A stretch of 20,739 nt of DNA from SVTX01 sp045577415. GTDB lineage: Bacteria > Bacillota > Clostridia > Oscillospirales > CAG-272. The notes under the pieces are model-generated. The model worked only from the letters and a program-made list of their open reading frames with translations, was not told where the DNA came from and did not search any database. The first letter of the stretch is position 1, and each line of letters begins with the position of its first letter. Where the stretch lies: contig JAZNII010000066.1 of NCBI GenBank assembly GCA_045577415.1, positions 1 to 20,739 of the forward strand, in the 5' to 3' direction. A program made the translations under genes and the position numbers. Positions 7,554 to 15,331 of this stretch are shown here, piece by piece.

Positions 7554-7581
7554 CAAAACGGAGTTAAATGCTCCGTTTTGT
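7553..7581 (+). terminator. Intrinsic terminator after the carboxypeptidase-like gene
   Basis: ACAAAACGGAG pairs with CTCCGTTTTGT (11 bp) around a TTAAATG loop, followed by TGTTT. It overlaps the TAA stop codon by one base. Confidence 0.88.
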
Positions 7582-7640
7582 TGTTTAAATTGAGATTTAT
7601 CTATTAGTTTTTATGTTCATTTCTTTTCTTCGGAGATACT

Positions 7641-7788
7641 AACTTTTCTTGTCACCAGCGACAAGAAAAGTTACAAAAGAAACGCCGCACGGGGGGATAG
7701 GAGAGGTCTTACGAATAAAAAAGCAGCAAGCCGCGTTTTTATTCGTTACGACATCCCCTCCCCCGTGTCCCCCAACCCCATTGGGTTG
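7641..7788 (+). repeat. Structured repeat element, copy A (two hairpins)
   Basis: Hairpin 1 (7641-7672) has a 13-bp perfect stem with loop ACCAGC. A linker containing AAAGAAACGCCGC follows. Hairpin 2 (7711-7746) has an 11-bp perfect stem with the 14-base loop AGCAGCAAGCCGCG. It is enclosed by an imperfect outer stem (CACGGGGG near 7688-7695 with CCCCCGTG near 7760-7767). A small CAACCC/GGGTTG hairpin (7773-7788) ends the unit. No coding function is supported. It is read here on the plus strand; copy B is the inverted partner. Confidence 0.8.
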
Positions 7789-7830
7789 AAATATTGGAAT
7801 AAAGATTATAGCCGTATAAACTTTTAAATT

Positions 7831-7970
7831 TAACAAGGCTTTCCCTTCGGGAAAGGTCGCTTCGCGACAAAGCTGTAAGCTTTAATAAGATCCCAGCTAC
7901 GCTCGTAATTTATAGAGGGATTTCCCTTTATAATATTAACAATCCATATTCGTCGGCGAAGCCGACAGGT
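7831..7970. repeat. Cluster of short palindromes between the two structured elements
   Basis: Adjacent hairpins are visible: CTTTCCC/GGGAAAG (7839-7855), GTCGC/GCGAC (7856-7868), AAAGCT/AGCTTT (7869-7883) and GTCGGC/GCCGAC (7952-7966), the first, second and last with three-base TTC or GAA loops. The pattern looks like a dispersed Firmicutes intergenic repeat, but I cannot test copy number here. Confidence 0.6.
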
Positions 7971-8102
7971 GAGGGGTTTCTTAAGGGGAGAGGATGTTGA
8001 AGATTGTAAAAATGCGGCTCGCTGCTTTTTTACAATCGAGACCCTCTCCTCTTGAGCGGCGTTTCTTTGGTTCGTTTCTTTCCGCTGGTGGAAAGAAAGG
8101 AA
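7971..8102 (-). repeat. Structured repeat element, copy B (inverted relative to copy A)
   Basis: On the minus strand this repeats the order of copy A. Hairpin 1 (8102-8071) has loop ACCAGC and a 13-position stem with one mismatch. The linker contains AAAGAAACGCCGC. Hairpin 2 (8037-8002) has an 11-bp stem and loop AGCAGCGAGCCGCA. The outer stem pairs CTCAAGAGGAGAGG with the region near 7979-7994. Loops and linker match copy A, while stem sequences differ on both arms together. Confidence 0.8.
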
Positions 8103-8137
8103 CATACAAACCCCACAAAATCATATCTCTACAACAA

Positions 8138-8168
8138 GCGGAGAAAGCTTTTAAAAAGCTTTCTCCGC
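8138..8168 (-). terminator. Probable terminator of the SPFH operon (long palindrome)
   Basis: A perfect 15-bp palindrome (GCGGAGAAAGCTTTT and its complement around one base) starts 18 bases after the SPFH stop on the minus strand. The following bases are only weakly T-rich, so efficiency is uncertain. Confidence 0.6.
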
Positions 8169-8186
8169 CAATCGCATTAATAACTA

Positions 8187-9116
8187 TTACTTTTCTTCAG
8201 CTACGCCCTTAATAGACGCAACAAGTCCCGCCACGTTCTGGATCTCGGACGGAATAATTATCTTCGTCGCCTGACCGTTAGCTACCTTTTCAAGAGATTC
8301 GAGGCTCTTGATGGCGATAACGCCCTCACCGGGCTGCGACTCATTTATCATTCTGATACCGTCGGCGGTCGCCTGCTGGATCTTCAAAATCGCCTCGGCT
8401 TCACCCTCTGCCTTGAGAACCTGAGACTGCTTCTCTGCCTCAGCGCGAAGTATTCTCGACTGCTTCTCCGCTTCCGCGTCAAGGATCATCGACTGCTTTC
8501 TACCCTCTGCCACCAAAATGTTGGAGTTCTTCTCACCCTCTGCGCGCAGAATTGCCTCACGACGCTCACGTTCAGCCTTCATCTGCTTCTCCATGGCGTC
8601 CTGGATCTCCTTGGGAGGAATGATATTCTTCAGCTCAACGCGGCTGACCTTAATTCCCCAAGGGTCGGTCGCTTCGTCGAGTATTGCGCGCATCTTTCCA
8701 TTGATCACGTCACGGGACGTAAGGGTCTCGTCAAGCTCCATATCACCGATGATGTTACGGAGCGTGGTGGAGGTCAGATTTTCAATAGCCGTCATAGGGG
8801 TAGCGTGACCGTAAGCGTAGAGCTTGGGGTCGGTAATCTGATAGAACACAACGGTATCTATCTGCATTCTTACGTTATCCTTCGTGATAACCGGCTGGGG
8901 AGGAAAGTCTGCGACCTGCTCCATTTTGTTGATCCTGTGGGATATTCTGTCCACAAAGGGAATCTTGAAATGAAGTCCCGTTGCCCACGTTGTATGGTAA
9001 GCGCCAAGACGCTCTACGACGTAAGCCTTTGCCTGAGGTACGATGTGGATGTTGGAAATGATAATAACGACTACAACAGCCGCTATTGCGAGTAAAATTG
9101 CCTGCCAGGGTTCCAT
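8187..9116 (-). CDS. SPFH/stomatin-like membrane protein (QmcA/slipin type)
   Basis: The 309-residue protein has one N-terminal membrane helix (6-25), an SPFH/band 7 domain (about 26-190, with FKIPFVDRI, FPPQPVITKDNV, TLRNIIGDMELDETLTSRD and WGIKVSRVELKNIIPP), and a charged coiled coil with repeated AEAEKQS-type heptads (about 175-245). SPFH proteins form large oligomeric cages on the inner membrane and organise membrane domains or proteases. It is the partner of the NfeD protein encoded 39 bases upstream, the well-known NfeD-SPFH gene pair. An AAAGGA site precedes the ATG. Transcription is from the promoter before 10304. The C-terminus ends shortly after a hydrophobic segment (VAGLVASIKG), as in QmcA-type members. 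Confidence 0.93.
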   Translation of the reverse strand: MEPWQAILLAIAAVVVVIIISNIHIVPQAKAYVVERLGAYHTTWATGLHFKIPFVDRISHRINKMEQVADFPPQPVITKDNVRMQIDTVVFYQITDPKLYAYGHATPMTAIENLTSTTLRNIIGDMELDETLTSRDVINGKMRAILDEATDPWGIKVSRVELKNIIPPKEIQDAMEKQMKAERERREAILRAEGEKNSNILVAEGRKQSMILDAEAEKQSRILRAEAEKQSQVLKAEGEAEAILKIQQATADGIRMINESQPGEGVIAIKSLESLEKVANGQATKIIIPSEIQNVAGLVASIKGVAEEK

Positions 9117-9155
9117 AGTTTAATTCCTTTCTTGTGTGTAGTTTTTTGCCAAGTA

Positions 9156-9602
9156 TTATTTGCGTTTACATATCAGCTTGACGCCCGATACTTTTACAAC
9201 AGTAACAAATTCTCCCGACGATGCTCTCTCGCCGTCGTCTGCCATTCTGGCGCTCCAGACCTTGCCGTCGATCTTCACCGCGCCCATCATTTGCGCGTTG
9301 TCGATATCCTCCTCTACCCGTGCCTCTCTGCCAAGCAAAAGATCGGTATCGGTAGGCTCGCTACCGTGATTTTTAAGAAGCTTCTTTCTGAACACGGTAA
9401 AGGCAAGCGTCAGCAGCACCACGGATATGGCGGCGAAAACAAGCCATTGTATCCACCCGTCAACACCGCAGAACGACAAGATGAGAGACACCAATATTCC
9501 GGGGACGAACCAGATAGCCACAAGCTCTGCAGTTTGCGCTTCTATCGCAAGCGCGGCAATAAATAACACCGCCCAGACGATGGTCATAACGTAAGGCTCC
9601 AT
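9156..9602 (-). CDS. NfeD-like membrane protein with C-terminal OB fold
   Basis: The 148-residue protein has three membrane helices (about 5-20, 28-46 and 51-70) and a soluble C-terminal part (88-148) of the NfeD OB-fold type: LLLGREARVEEDIDNAQMMGAVKIDGKVWSAR, then GEFVTVVKVSGVKLICK. It lacks the ClpP-like protease domain, so it is the short NfeD1b form. Short NfeD proteins are almost always encoded next to an SPFH protein and are thought to bind it. Here it lies 18 bases after an unknown anchored protein and 39 bases before the SPFH gene, all on the minus strand. AAAGGAG precedes the ATG. Confidence 0.9.
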   Translation of the reverse strand: MEPYVMTIVWAVLFIAALAIEAQTAELVAIWFVPGILVSLILSFCGVDGWIQWLVFAAISVVLLTLAFTVFRKKLLKNHGSEPTDTDLLLGREARVEEDIDNAQMMGAVKIDGKVWSARMADDGERASSGEFVTVVKVSGVKLICKRK

Positions 9603-9620
9603 AATTTATCTCCTTTCAAA

Positions 9621-10304
9621 TCATTTTTCCTTATACTGAGGCTCGATAATATCCATTACCAAAAGCTCTCCCGTACTGTCATTGATAACTATTTTATGAG
9701 GGCGCGCGTAATCGGGTAACAGATTGTTTTTAAAGGTTCCGTTGTTTTCATGTATCTTATATTCTAGAGTAAAAACGTATTCGGTGTAAGTCCCGTTTTT
9801 GCCCTGCATCGTCGTCTGACCTTCCCTCGTTATACGCATATCGTAAAGCTGCTGCTGGGTAAAGCTCTCGTAATGCCCCTCGGAAGATAAGACCATAGAA
9901 TTGTACTCCTCGCTATCTCCGCGTATTATTGCCTGAAGCATTTCGTAAATAAGGGCAACCGCCTCTCCGTGGTTTTTGTAGGTCTCATCGTCGATGCTTT
10001 CGGTGACGCCGGTATTTTTGTCGGTGAGCATTACCACTCTGTTGTATTGCAGATACTCTTTATATTCAAAAATGTCGAAGTCCTCGTCCTTTGTGTCGGC
10101 AAGCAACGAGGGGTCAAGAGGGGGATATGGCTTTGAGTTGTCGCCCTCAAAAAGCTCCGAGCCTAAAGCCGCGGTTATGACCGCTATTATAAGCAAAAGA
10201 CCTATGCCTGCTCCAATAATTATTATGAGCTTTTTTTTGCTTTTGATAACAGACGGCGTTATTTCATCCTGCCCGCTATTCTGCTCAAAATTCTGCTCGT
10301 TCAT
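9621..10304 (-). CDS. Unknown single-pass membrane protein, first gene of the NfeD-SPFH operon
   Basis: I do not recognise this 227-residue protein. It has a polar, Gln/Asn-rich N-terminus (1-20), a lysine cluster (KSKKK, 21-25), one strong membrane helix (26-47) and an extracytoplasmic domain of about 175 residues. That domain starts with an acidic, proline-containing linker (50-75) and includes a helix-rich part (110-160) followed by strands (YTEYVFTLEYKI, HKIVINDSTGELLVMDI). The order helix then strands resembles an NTF2-like extracytoplasmic domain, but this is only an impression. Its stop lies 18 bases before the NfeD start, so it is very probably co-transcribed with the NfeD-SPFH pair and may work at the same membrane complex. 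An AGAAGG site precedes the ATG. Confidence 0.8.
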   Translation of the reverse strand: MNEQNFEQNSGQDEITPSVIKSKKKLIIIIGAGIGLLLIIAVITAALGSELFEGDNSKPYPPLDPSLLADTKDEDFDIFEYKEYLQYNRVVMLTDKNTGVTESIDDETYKNHGEAVALIYEMLQAIIRGDSEEYNSMVLSSEGHYESFTQQQLYDMRITREGQTTMQGKNGTYTEYVFTLEYKIHENNGTFKNNLLPDYARPHKIVINDSTGELLVMDIIEPQYKEK

Positions 10305-10338
10305 TTATGAAAAACCTTCTTTCGGTACGCTTTACTTT

Positions 10339-10367
10339 ATTATAACATAAAATTTCAGAAATTGCAA
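10339..10367 (-). promoter_or_regulatory. Promoter of the unknown protein-NfeD-SPFH operon
   Basis: On the minus strand TTGCAA (10367-10362) and TATAAT (10344-10339) are separated by 17 bases, about 35 bases before the ATG. Confidence 0.7.
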
Positions 10368-10457
10368 TAGAAAAATCGTCATTGTGTAAAATTTACCGTA
10401 TTTTACAAGTTTTAAATTCGGCAAGATACCGAAATACAAAAAAAGAGCAATTTTATG

Positions 10458-10486
10458 TTGTTTTATTTTAAAAAATGTGATATAAT
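10458..10486 (+). promoter_or_regulatory. Probable promoter of apgM
   Basis: TTGTTT (10458-10463) and TATAAT (10481-10486) are 17 bases apart in an AT-rich stretch. A second TATAAT overlaps at 10488-10493. GAAAGGAT near 10519 is the ribosome binding site. Confidence 0.6.
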
Positions 10487-10537
10487 GTATAATGTAATAT
10501 TATTTTTATTTTTCCCCCGAAAGGATCTCCCAAGCTC

Positions 10538-11746
10538 ATGAAATATCTGGTACTCATCCCCGACGGCATGGCGGATGAAAAAATAGAAGCTCTCTCAGGC
10601 AAAACACCCATGGAGGCGGCTAAAAAGCCCGTGACCGACTATCTCGCGTCCCAAAGTGAGGTCGGACTTGTCTCCAACGTTCCCAAGGGCATCGCTCCCG
10701 GAAGCGACGCGGCAAATATGGCTATTCTCTCCTTCGACCCCAAGGTATATTCCAAGGGTCGCTCCCCTCTTGAAGCGGTGAGCATGGGACTTGAGATGAA
10801 CGACACTCAGGTGGCGTTCCGTTGCAATGTCGTCACTCTTTCCGACGGCGGCGAATACGACGAAAAGGTCATTCTTGACCACAGCGCTGACGAGATCAGC
10901 ACCGCCGAGGCAGACGAGTTGATCAAGGCCGTTGAAGCCGAGCTTGGCAATGACATACGTCACTTTTACACGGGTGTCAGCTACCGTCACTGTATTTTGT
11001 GGGAGGGTGCCCCGGACAATTACGCTTTCACTCCTCCTCACGACATTTTAGGCAAGAAGATCAAGGATTATCTCCCCTCGGGCGAGCTTGGCGAAAAATA
11101 TTATGAAATTATGAAAGCTAGCTGGGATATTCTTAACGACCACCCCGTAAACCGCGCGCGCCGCGAAAGAGGTCTCAAGCCTGCAAACTCGATCTGGCTC
11201 TGGAGTCCGGGCAAAAAGCCCGCTCTCCCCTCCTTCAAGGAAAAATGGGGCATTGACGGTGCAGTGATCTCCGCCGTTGACCTTATCAAGGGAATCGGTC
11301 TTTGCGCCAAGATGAAGTCCATCGACGTCGAGGGCGCGACGGGCAACATACATACCAATTACTCGGGCAAGGCGCAGGCGGCCATCGAGGCGTTCAAAAA
11401 CGGCATAGACTACGTTTACGTTCACGTCGAAGGACCCGACGAGTGCGGTCACAGAGCCGAGACCGAGAACAAGGTGCGCTCGATCGAGCTTATCGACGAA
11501 AAAATTCTCGCTCCCATTTACGAATATTTGAAAAATTGCGGCGACGATTTCAAAATAGCGATCCTCCCCGATCATCCCACGCCTATCGCTCTCCGCACTC
11601 ACACTATGGACGCAGTTCCCTATATGATCTACTCCTCACGCGAAGAAAAGTCAGGTGTTGACTGTCTTTCCGAGGAAAGCGCCGCCGCGACGGGACGCTA
11701 TATCCCTGAAGGTCACACTCTTATGGAGAGATTCATAGAAAAATAA
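10538..11746 (+). CDS. apgM: 2,3-bisphosphoglycerate-independent phosphoglycerate mutase, archaeal type (aPGAM / proposed homoserine kinase)
   Basis: The 402-residue protein belongs to the alkaline phosphatase superfamily branch of archaeal-type cofactor-independent mutases, which interconvert 3- and 2-phosphoglycerate using two metals and a phosphoserine. Visible are PDGM with metal ligand Asp9, the nucleophile Ser56 in APGSDAANMA, NIHTNYSGKA, VHVEGPDECGHRAE (Asp301, His305), ILPDHPTP (Asp345, His346) and RTHTMDAVPYMIY (His355). A bacterial subfamily of this group has been proposed to act as a homoserine kinase where ThrB is missing. A threonine synthase gene lies about 5 kb downstream but is not adjacent, so the mutase reading is the safer one. 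lepB follows 18 bases later. Confidence 0.88.
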   Translation: MKYLVLIPDGMADEKIEALSGKTPMEAAKKPVTDYLASQSEVGLVSNVPKGIAPGSDAANMAILSFDPKVYSKGRSPLEAVSMGLEMNDTQVAFRCNVVTLSDGGEYDEKVILDHSADEISTAEADELIKAVEAELGNDIRHFYTGVSYRHCILWEGAPDNYAFTPPHDILGKKIKDYLPSGELGEKYYEIMKASWDILNDHPVNRARRERGLKPANSIWLWSPGKKPALPSFKEKWGIDGAVISAVDLIKGIGLCAKMKSIDVEGATGNIHTNYSGKAQAAIEAFKNGIDYVYVHVEGPDECGHRAETENKVRSIELIDEKILAPIYEYLKNCGDDFKIAILPDHPTPIALRTHTMDAVPYMIYSSREEKSGVDCLSEESAAATGRYIPEGHTLMERFIEK

Positions 11747-11764
11747 ATTTTAAGAGGTAGTTTT

Positions 11765-12508
11765 ATGAACAACCAACCCGAAAACAATATCTCCGAGAAC
11801 GAGACGGGCAACCTCATAGAAGAATCTGACATATCCAAGGCAAGCTCGGAGAAATTTGACGATCACGGCGATAATGAGACGGCATCAGATACCGACGCCA
11901 CGTCCGAAGGTCAGGACGGCGAAAACCGCAAGGGCGGCGTCTTTGGCGCGTTGAAATCGTTTTTTGATTACGTGGAGATATTTGCTTTTTCTATCCTCAC
12001 CGTCCTGCTTATATTTACGTTCTGCTTCAGACTTTGCAGAGTAGACGGAGGTTCTATGAATCACACCCTTGAACACGGTGAGATGCTTATTACCACCAAT
12101 CTCTTTTACGAGCCGGAGCAAGGCGACATCATAGTTTTTCACCTCTCCAACGATTATTTTCGTCAGCCTCTCGTTAAGCGAGTCATCGCCACCGAGGGTC
12201 AGAGGGTCGAGATCAATTTCTCGACGGGTGAGGTCAAAGTCGACGGCGTAATTCTCAGGGAGGACTATATTTTCGTTGACGGCGGAGCATACGACATTCG
12301 CTCCGAATTTGACAGGCAATATCTCGTCACCGCTGAGGACGGAAGCGTGAGATTTATAGCGACAGTCCCCGAGGGGAAGGTGTTCGCTATGGGTGACAAC
12401 CGCAATCACTCCACCGATTCTCGCGCGGTCAGCGTAGGTTTCGTTGACGAAAGCTGCATTCTCGGCAAGGCGCTTGTCCGCATATCTCCCTTTTCCCTTT
12501 TTAATTAA
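11765..12508 (+). CDS. lepB: Signal peptidase I
   Basis: The 247-residue enzyme removes signal peptides from exported proteins at the outer face of the membrane. A long acidic, Ser/Asp/Glu-rich cytoplasmic tail (1-55) precedes a single membrane helix (about 70-88). The catalytic domain then shows GGSMNHTL with the nucleophile Ser97, PLVKRVIA with the general base Lys138, and GDNRNHSTDSR (210-220). The DYIFVDGGAYDIRSEFD insert (about 167-183) is variable in the family. AAGAGG precedes the ATG, 18 bases after apgM, so the two are probably one transcript. Confidence 0.95.
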   Translation: MNNQPENNISENETGNLIEESDISKASSEKFDDHGDNETASDTDATSEGQDGENRKGGVFGALKSFFDYVEIFAFSILTVLLIFTFCFRLCRVDGGSMNHTLEHGEMLITTNLFYEPEQGDIIVFHLSNDYFRQPLVKRVIATEGQRVEINFSTGEVKVDGVILREDYIFVDGGAYDIRSEFDRQYLVTAEDGSVRFIATVPEGKVFAMGDNRNHSTDSRAVSVGFVDESCILGKALVRISPFSLFN

Positions 12509-12527
12509 CCCGTTTACCTCTTATGAA

Positions 12528-12548
12528 GAAAACCGCCAAGCGGTTTTC
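12528..12548 (+). terminator. Possible terminator or attenuating hairpin between lepB and rbgA
   Basis: GAAAACCGC pairs with GCGGTTTTC (9 bp) around CAA. The T run is inside the stem and is not extended, so termination would be partial; rbgA may still be read from upstream. Confidence 0.45.
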
Positions 12549-12587
12549 AACCGACACTTTTCACTCTTCACTTAACCGGAGGTTACA

Positions 12588-13448
12588 ATGCCATCAGATC
12601 AGATACAGTGGTTTCCGGGACACATGGCGAAAACGCGGAGAATGATCTCCGAGAATCTCAAAAACGTTGATATAGTAATTGAAATTCTCGACGCGCGCAT
12701 TCCCTACTCGTCAAGAAACCCTGAAATTACAAGACTTACAGAAAACAAGCCCTCGCTTATAATTCTAAACAAGGCAAATCTTGCTGACCCCCAGCAAAAC
12801 AAGGTCTGGCAGGAGCATTACATCTCGAACAACTCGGCGTGTATTCTCGTTGACTGTCTCACGGGCGAGGGACTTAACAAAATACTTCCCGCCATCAAGG
12901 GGCTACTCAAGGACAAGCTTGAACGCTACGAAAGTAAGGGTATGACACGCCGACTTTACGCTATGGTGTTGGGCATCCCCAACGTGGGCAAATCCACCCT
13001 TATCAACAAGCTTTCGGGCAACAAAAAAGCAAAGGTCGAAAATCGCCCCGGTGTGACCCGCGACAAGCAGTGGTTCTCCACGGGAATAGGACTTGATATT
13101 ATGGACATGCCCGGTATCCTCTGGCCTAAATTTGAGGATAGAACCGTTGGCGAAAATCTCGCACTTACGGGGGCTATTAAGGACGACGTTCTTCAAATCG
13201 AGGAGCTTGCTATGGCTTATTGCAACCGAATGAAGAACCTCTATCCCGAGCTTTTGGCAACGCGCTATAAGCTGGGCGAGACCGAGACCTTCGTGGACAT
13301 GAGCGACTATGACCTGCTCTGCTACATCGGTAAAAAACGTGGATTTCTCGTCTCAGGCGGCGAGATCAACACCGAACGCACCGCCGATATGCTCCTCGAC
13401 GAGTTCCGCGCGGCAAAGCTTGGTAGGATTACTTTAGATAGAATATAA
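12588..13448 (+). CDS. rbgA: Ribosome biogenesis GTPase RbgA (YlqF)
   Basis: RbgA is a circularly permuted GTPase needed for late 50S subunit assembly. The 286-residue protein shows the permuted order G4 (NKAN, 61-64), G1 (GIPNVGKS, 129-136), G2 region (RPGVTRDKQW, 153-162) and G3 (DMPG, 173-176). It also has the N-terminal WFPGHMAK signature and an ANTAR-like C-terminal domain. The G4 motif is NKAN where NKAD is usual. CGGAGG precedes the ATG. In many Firmicutes rbgA is followed by rnhB; here a restriction-modification pair stands between them. The last eight or so codons are AT-rich like the insert rather than like the rest of the gene. Confidence 0.95.
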   Translation: MPSDQIQWFPGHMAKTRRMISENLKNVDIVIEILDARIPYSSRNPEITRLTENKPSLIILNKANLADPQQNKVWQEHYISNNSACILVDCLTGEGLNKILPAIKGLLKDKLERYESKGMTRRLYAMVLGIPNVGKSTLINKLSGNKKAKVENRPGVTRDKQWFSTGIGLDIMDMPGILWPKFEDRTVGENLALTGAIKDDVLQIEELAMAYCNRMKNLYPELLATRYKLGETETFVDMSDYDLLCYIGKKRGFLVSGGEINTERTADMLLDEFRAAKLGRITLDRI

Positions 13449-13466
13449 GTTTTTAAGGAGATTTTT

Positions 13467-14312
13467 ATGGCTAATATTATTGATGCTATTATAAATTTGG
13501 TAACTGAACCGCAAATTAAACTGAAAACCTTTAGAACTGGACATAATAGAGCAAATAATATGGGTGAAGCATTAGAGGAATATGTCAAAGACCTTTTTGC
13601 TAATACCGTAAATGAAAATAATATTTCTATTAGAAACAAAAAAGTATCGCAAGTATTTAGTTATTTGGGAAATCAAAACAACCCTCCCGATTCCATATTG
13701 CGTGGCGGTGATGCTATCGAAGTGAAAAAAATAGAATCCAATGACTCCTCACTCGCTTTGAACAGTAGTTATCCAAAATCAAAATTATATTCAGACAGTC
13801 CAATGATCAGTAATAATTGTAAAACTTGTGAAAGCTGGACTGAAAAAGATATGATATATGCCGTTGGTGTCGTAAGCGAAGACAGTTTACGATCACTTGC
13901 ATTTGTATATGGTGAAGATTATTGTGCCGACAAATCCACATATGAGAGAATTAAATCTGTAATCAAATCTGGCGTTGAAAGCATAGAGAATGTAGAGTTT
14001 GCTCCCACAAAAGAATTAGGCAGAGTAAACCGCGTTGACCCTCTAGGAATTACTTATTTGCGTGTAAGAGGAATGTGGGGCATCGAAAATCCATTTAATG
14101 TTTTTCATTATGTGTATCGGAGAGATTATAGTAAAAAATTCAATTTTATGGCTATAATCAACTTTGAAAAATATAACTCTTTTAGCAATCATACTGAACT
14201 TGAATCGCTATGCCACAGCATTCAGAACTTGCAAATTCAGGATGTAGAAATTAAAAACCCCAACAATCCCGCGCAATTAAGAAAAGCAAAACTTATAACC
14301 TTTAAAATGTAA
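13467..14312 (+). CDS. NgoPII-type type II restriction endonuclease (predicted GGCC)
   Basis: The 281-residue protein resembles the NgoPII family of nucleases, which cut GGCC. Recognisable features are the N-terminal IIDAIINL, the NRANNMGEALEEYVKDLFA segment (27-45) and a PD-(D/E)xK core: Pro74-Asp75, then Asp82, Glu85 and Lys87 in GGDAIEVKKI. A CxxC pair in NCKTCESW may bind metal or be structural. TAAGGAG precedes the ATG, 18 bases after rbgA. Its stop TAA and an ATG of the methylase frame share one base. Base composition is clearly AT-richer than its neighbours, a sign of transfer. The GGCC prediction rests mainly on the HaeIII-like methylase partner and on family resemblance recalled from memory. 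Confidence 0.85.
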   Translation: MANIIDAIINLVTEPQIKLKTFRTGHNRANNMGEALEEYVKDLFANTVNENNISIRNKKVSQVFSYLGNQNNPPDSILRGGDAIEVKKIESNDSSLALNSSYPKSKLYSDSPMISNNCKTCESWTEKDMIYAVGVVSEDSLRSLAFVYGEDYCADKSTYERIKSVIKSGVESIENVEFAPTKELGRVNRVDPLGITYLRVRGMWGIENPFNVFHYVYRRDYSKKFNFMAIINFEKYNSFSNHTELESLCHSIQNLQIQDVEIKNPNNPAQLRKAKLITFKM

Positions 14313-14323
14313 TGAGGTTTTTT

Positions 14324-15331
14324 ATGAATGTAATTAGCTTGTTTTCTGGAGCAGGCGGAATGGATCTTGGTTTCCGCAGAGCTGGTTTTAATATTATTTG
14401 GGCAAATGAATACGATAAAACGATTTGGGACACATATCGCAGAAATCATTTTACCCCTCTTGATACAAGAGATATAAGAAACATCCCTTCGAGCGAAATT
14501 CCCAATTGTGATGGAATTATTGGAGGACCTCCTTGCCAAAGTTGGAGCGAGGCAGGTGCGCTGAGAGGCATAGAAGATAGTCGTGGAAAATTATTTTATG
14601 AGTTTATCCGCATTTTAAAAGATAAACACCCGTATTTTTTTGTAGCAGAAAACGTTTCAGGGATGTTAGCTGATATTCACAAAGATGCAGTTAAAAATAT
14701 ACTTGAAATGTTTGATGAGGCTGGATATAATGTCACTCTCAATTTGGCAAACGCTGCAGATTATACCGTACCTCAAGATAGACAACGTGTGTTTTATATC
14801 GGGTTTAGAAAAGATATTGTAATTGATTACACTTTTCCTGTTCCATTTGATAACAAATTAACTTTGTTGGATGCTATTGGCGATTTACAAGAAACTGCAA
14901 TAAGTGCGATAGATAAAAATAAAACTAACGGTGAAAACTGCATAGTTCCCAATCACGAATATATGACAGGTAGTTTTTCCACAATCTACATGTCTAGAAA
15001 TAGAGTTAGAGGGTGGGATGAACAATCTTTCACTATACAAGCAGGCGGAAGACACGCCCCTATTCATCCACAAGCACCCAAGATGATTTTTGTTGAAAAA
15101 AACAAACGCATTTTCGTACCCGGACAAGAACATCTATATAGAAGGCTTACAGTTAGAGAATGTGCAAGAATACAAACTTTCCCAGACGATTTTATTTTCT
15201 GTTATAAAGATATTGCAGATGGTTATAAAATGGTTGGTAATGCCGTTCCAGTAATGTTGGCTTTCCATGTTGCAAATAGCATTAACCGTTCATTAACATT
15301 AGCATTAAATAGAGGTGTAATCAATGCCTGA
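14324..15331 (+). CDS. DNA (cytosine-5) methyltransferase, M.HaeIII-like (predicted GGCC)
   Basis: The 335-residue enzyme methylates cytosine and protects host DNA from the adjacent nuclease. All main m5C motifs are present: LFSGAGGMDLGF (I), GIIGGPPCQSWSEAG with catalytic Cys71 (IV), AENVSGM (VI), QDRQRVFYIGF (VIII), RRLTVRECARIQTFPDDF (IX) and GYKMVGNAVPVMLA (X). It follows M.HaeIII closely along its length, including the recognition region (NKTNGENCIVPNHEY, STIYMSRNRVR), which is why GGCC is predicted. I prefer ATG 14324, with GAGGT five bases upstream and MNVISLFSG matching relatives, over the ATG at 14312. The last eight bases overlap the start of rnhB. AT-rich like the nuclease. Confidence 0.95.
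   Translation: MNVISLFSGAGGMDLGFRRAGFNIIWANEYDKTIWDTYRRNHFTPLDTRDIRNIPSSEIPNCDGIIGGPPCQSWSEAGALRGIEDSRGKLFYEFIRILKDKHPYFFVAENVSGMLADIHKDAVKNILEMFDEAGYNVTLNLANAADYTVPQDRQRVFYIGFRKDIVIDYTFPVPFDNKLTLLDAIGDLQETAISAIDKNKTNGENCIVPNHEYMTGSFSTIYMSRNRVRGWDEQSFTIQAGGRHAPIHPQAPKMIFVEKNKRIFVPGQEHLYRRLTVRECARIQTFPDDFIFCYKDIADGYKMVGNAVPVMLAFHVANSINRSLTLALNRGVINA

Noticed and set aside
7639..8105. Two short minus-strand open frames (7639-7836 and 7830-8105)
   Set aside because: They run through the hairpin repeats; their residues simply translate the stems, and no ribosome binding site or family resemblance is seen.
9132..9566. A 144-codon open frame on the plus strand
   Set aside because: It is antisense to the NfeD gene, which has a ribosome binding site, membrane helices and a conserved partner.
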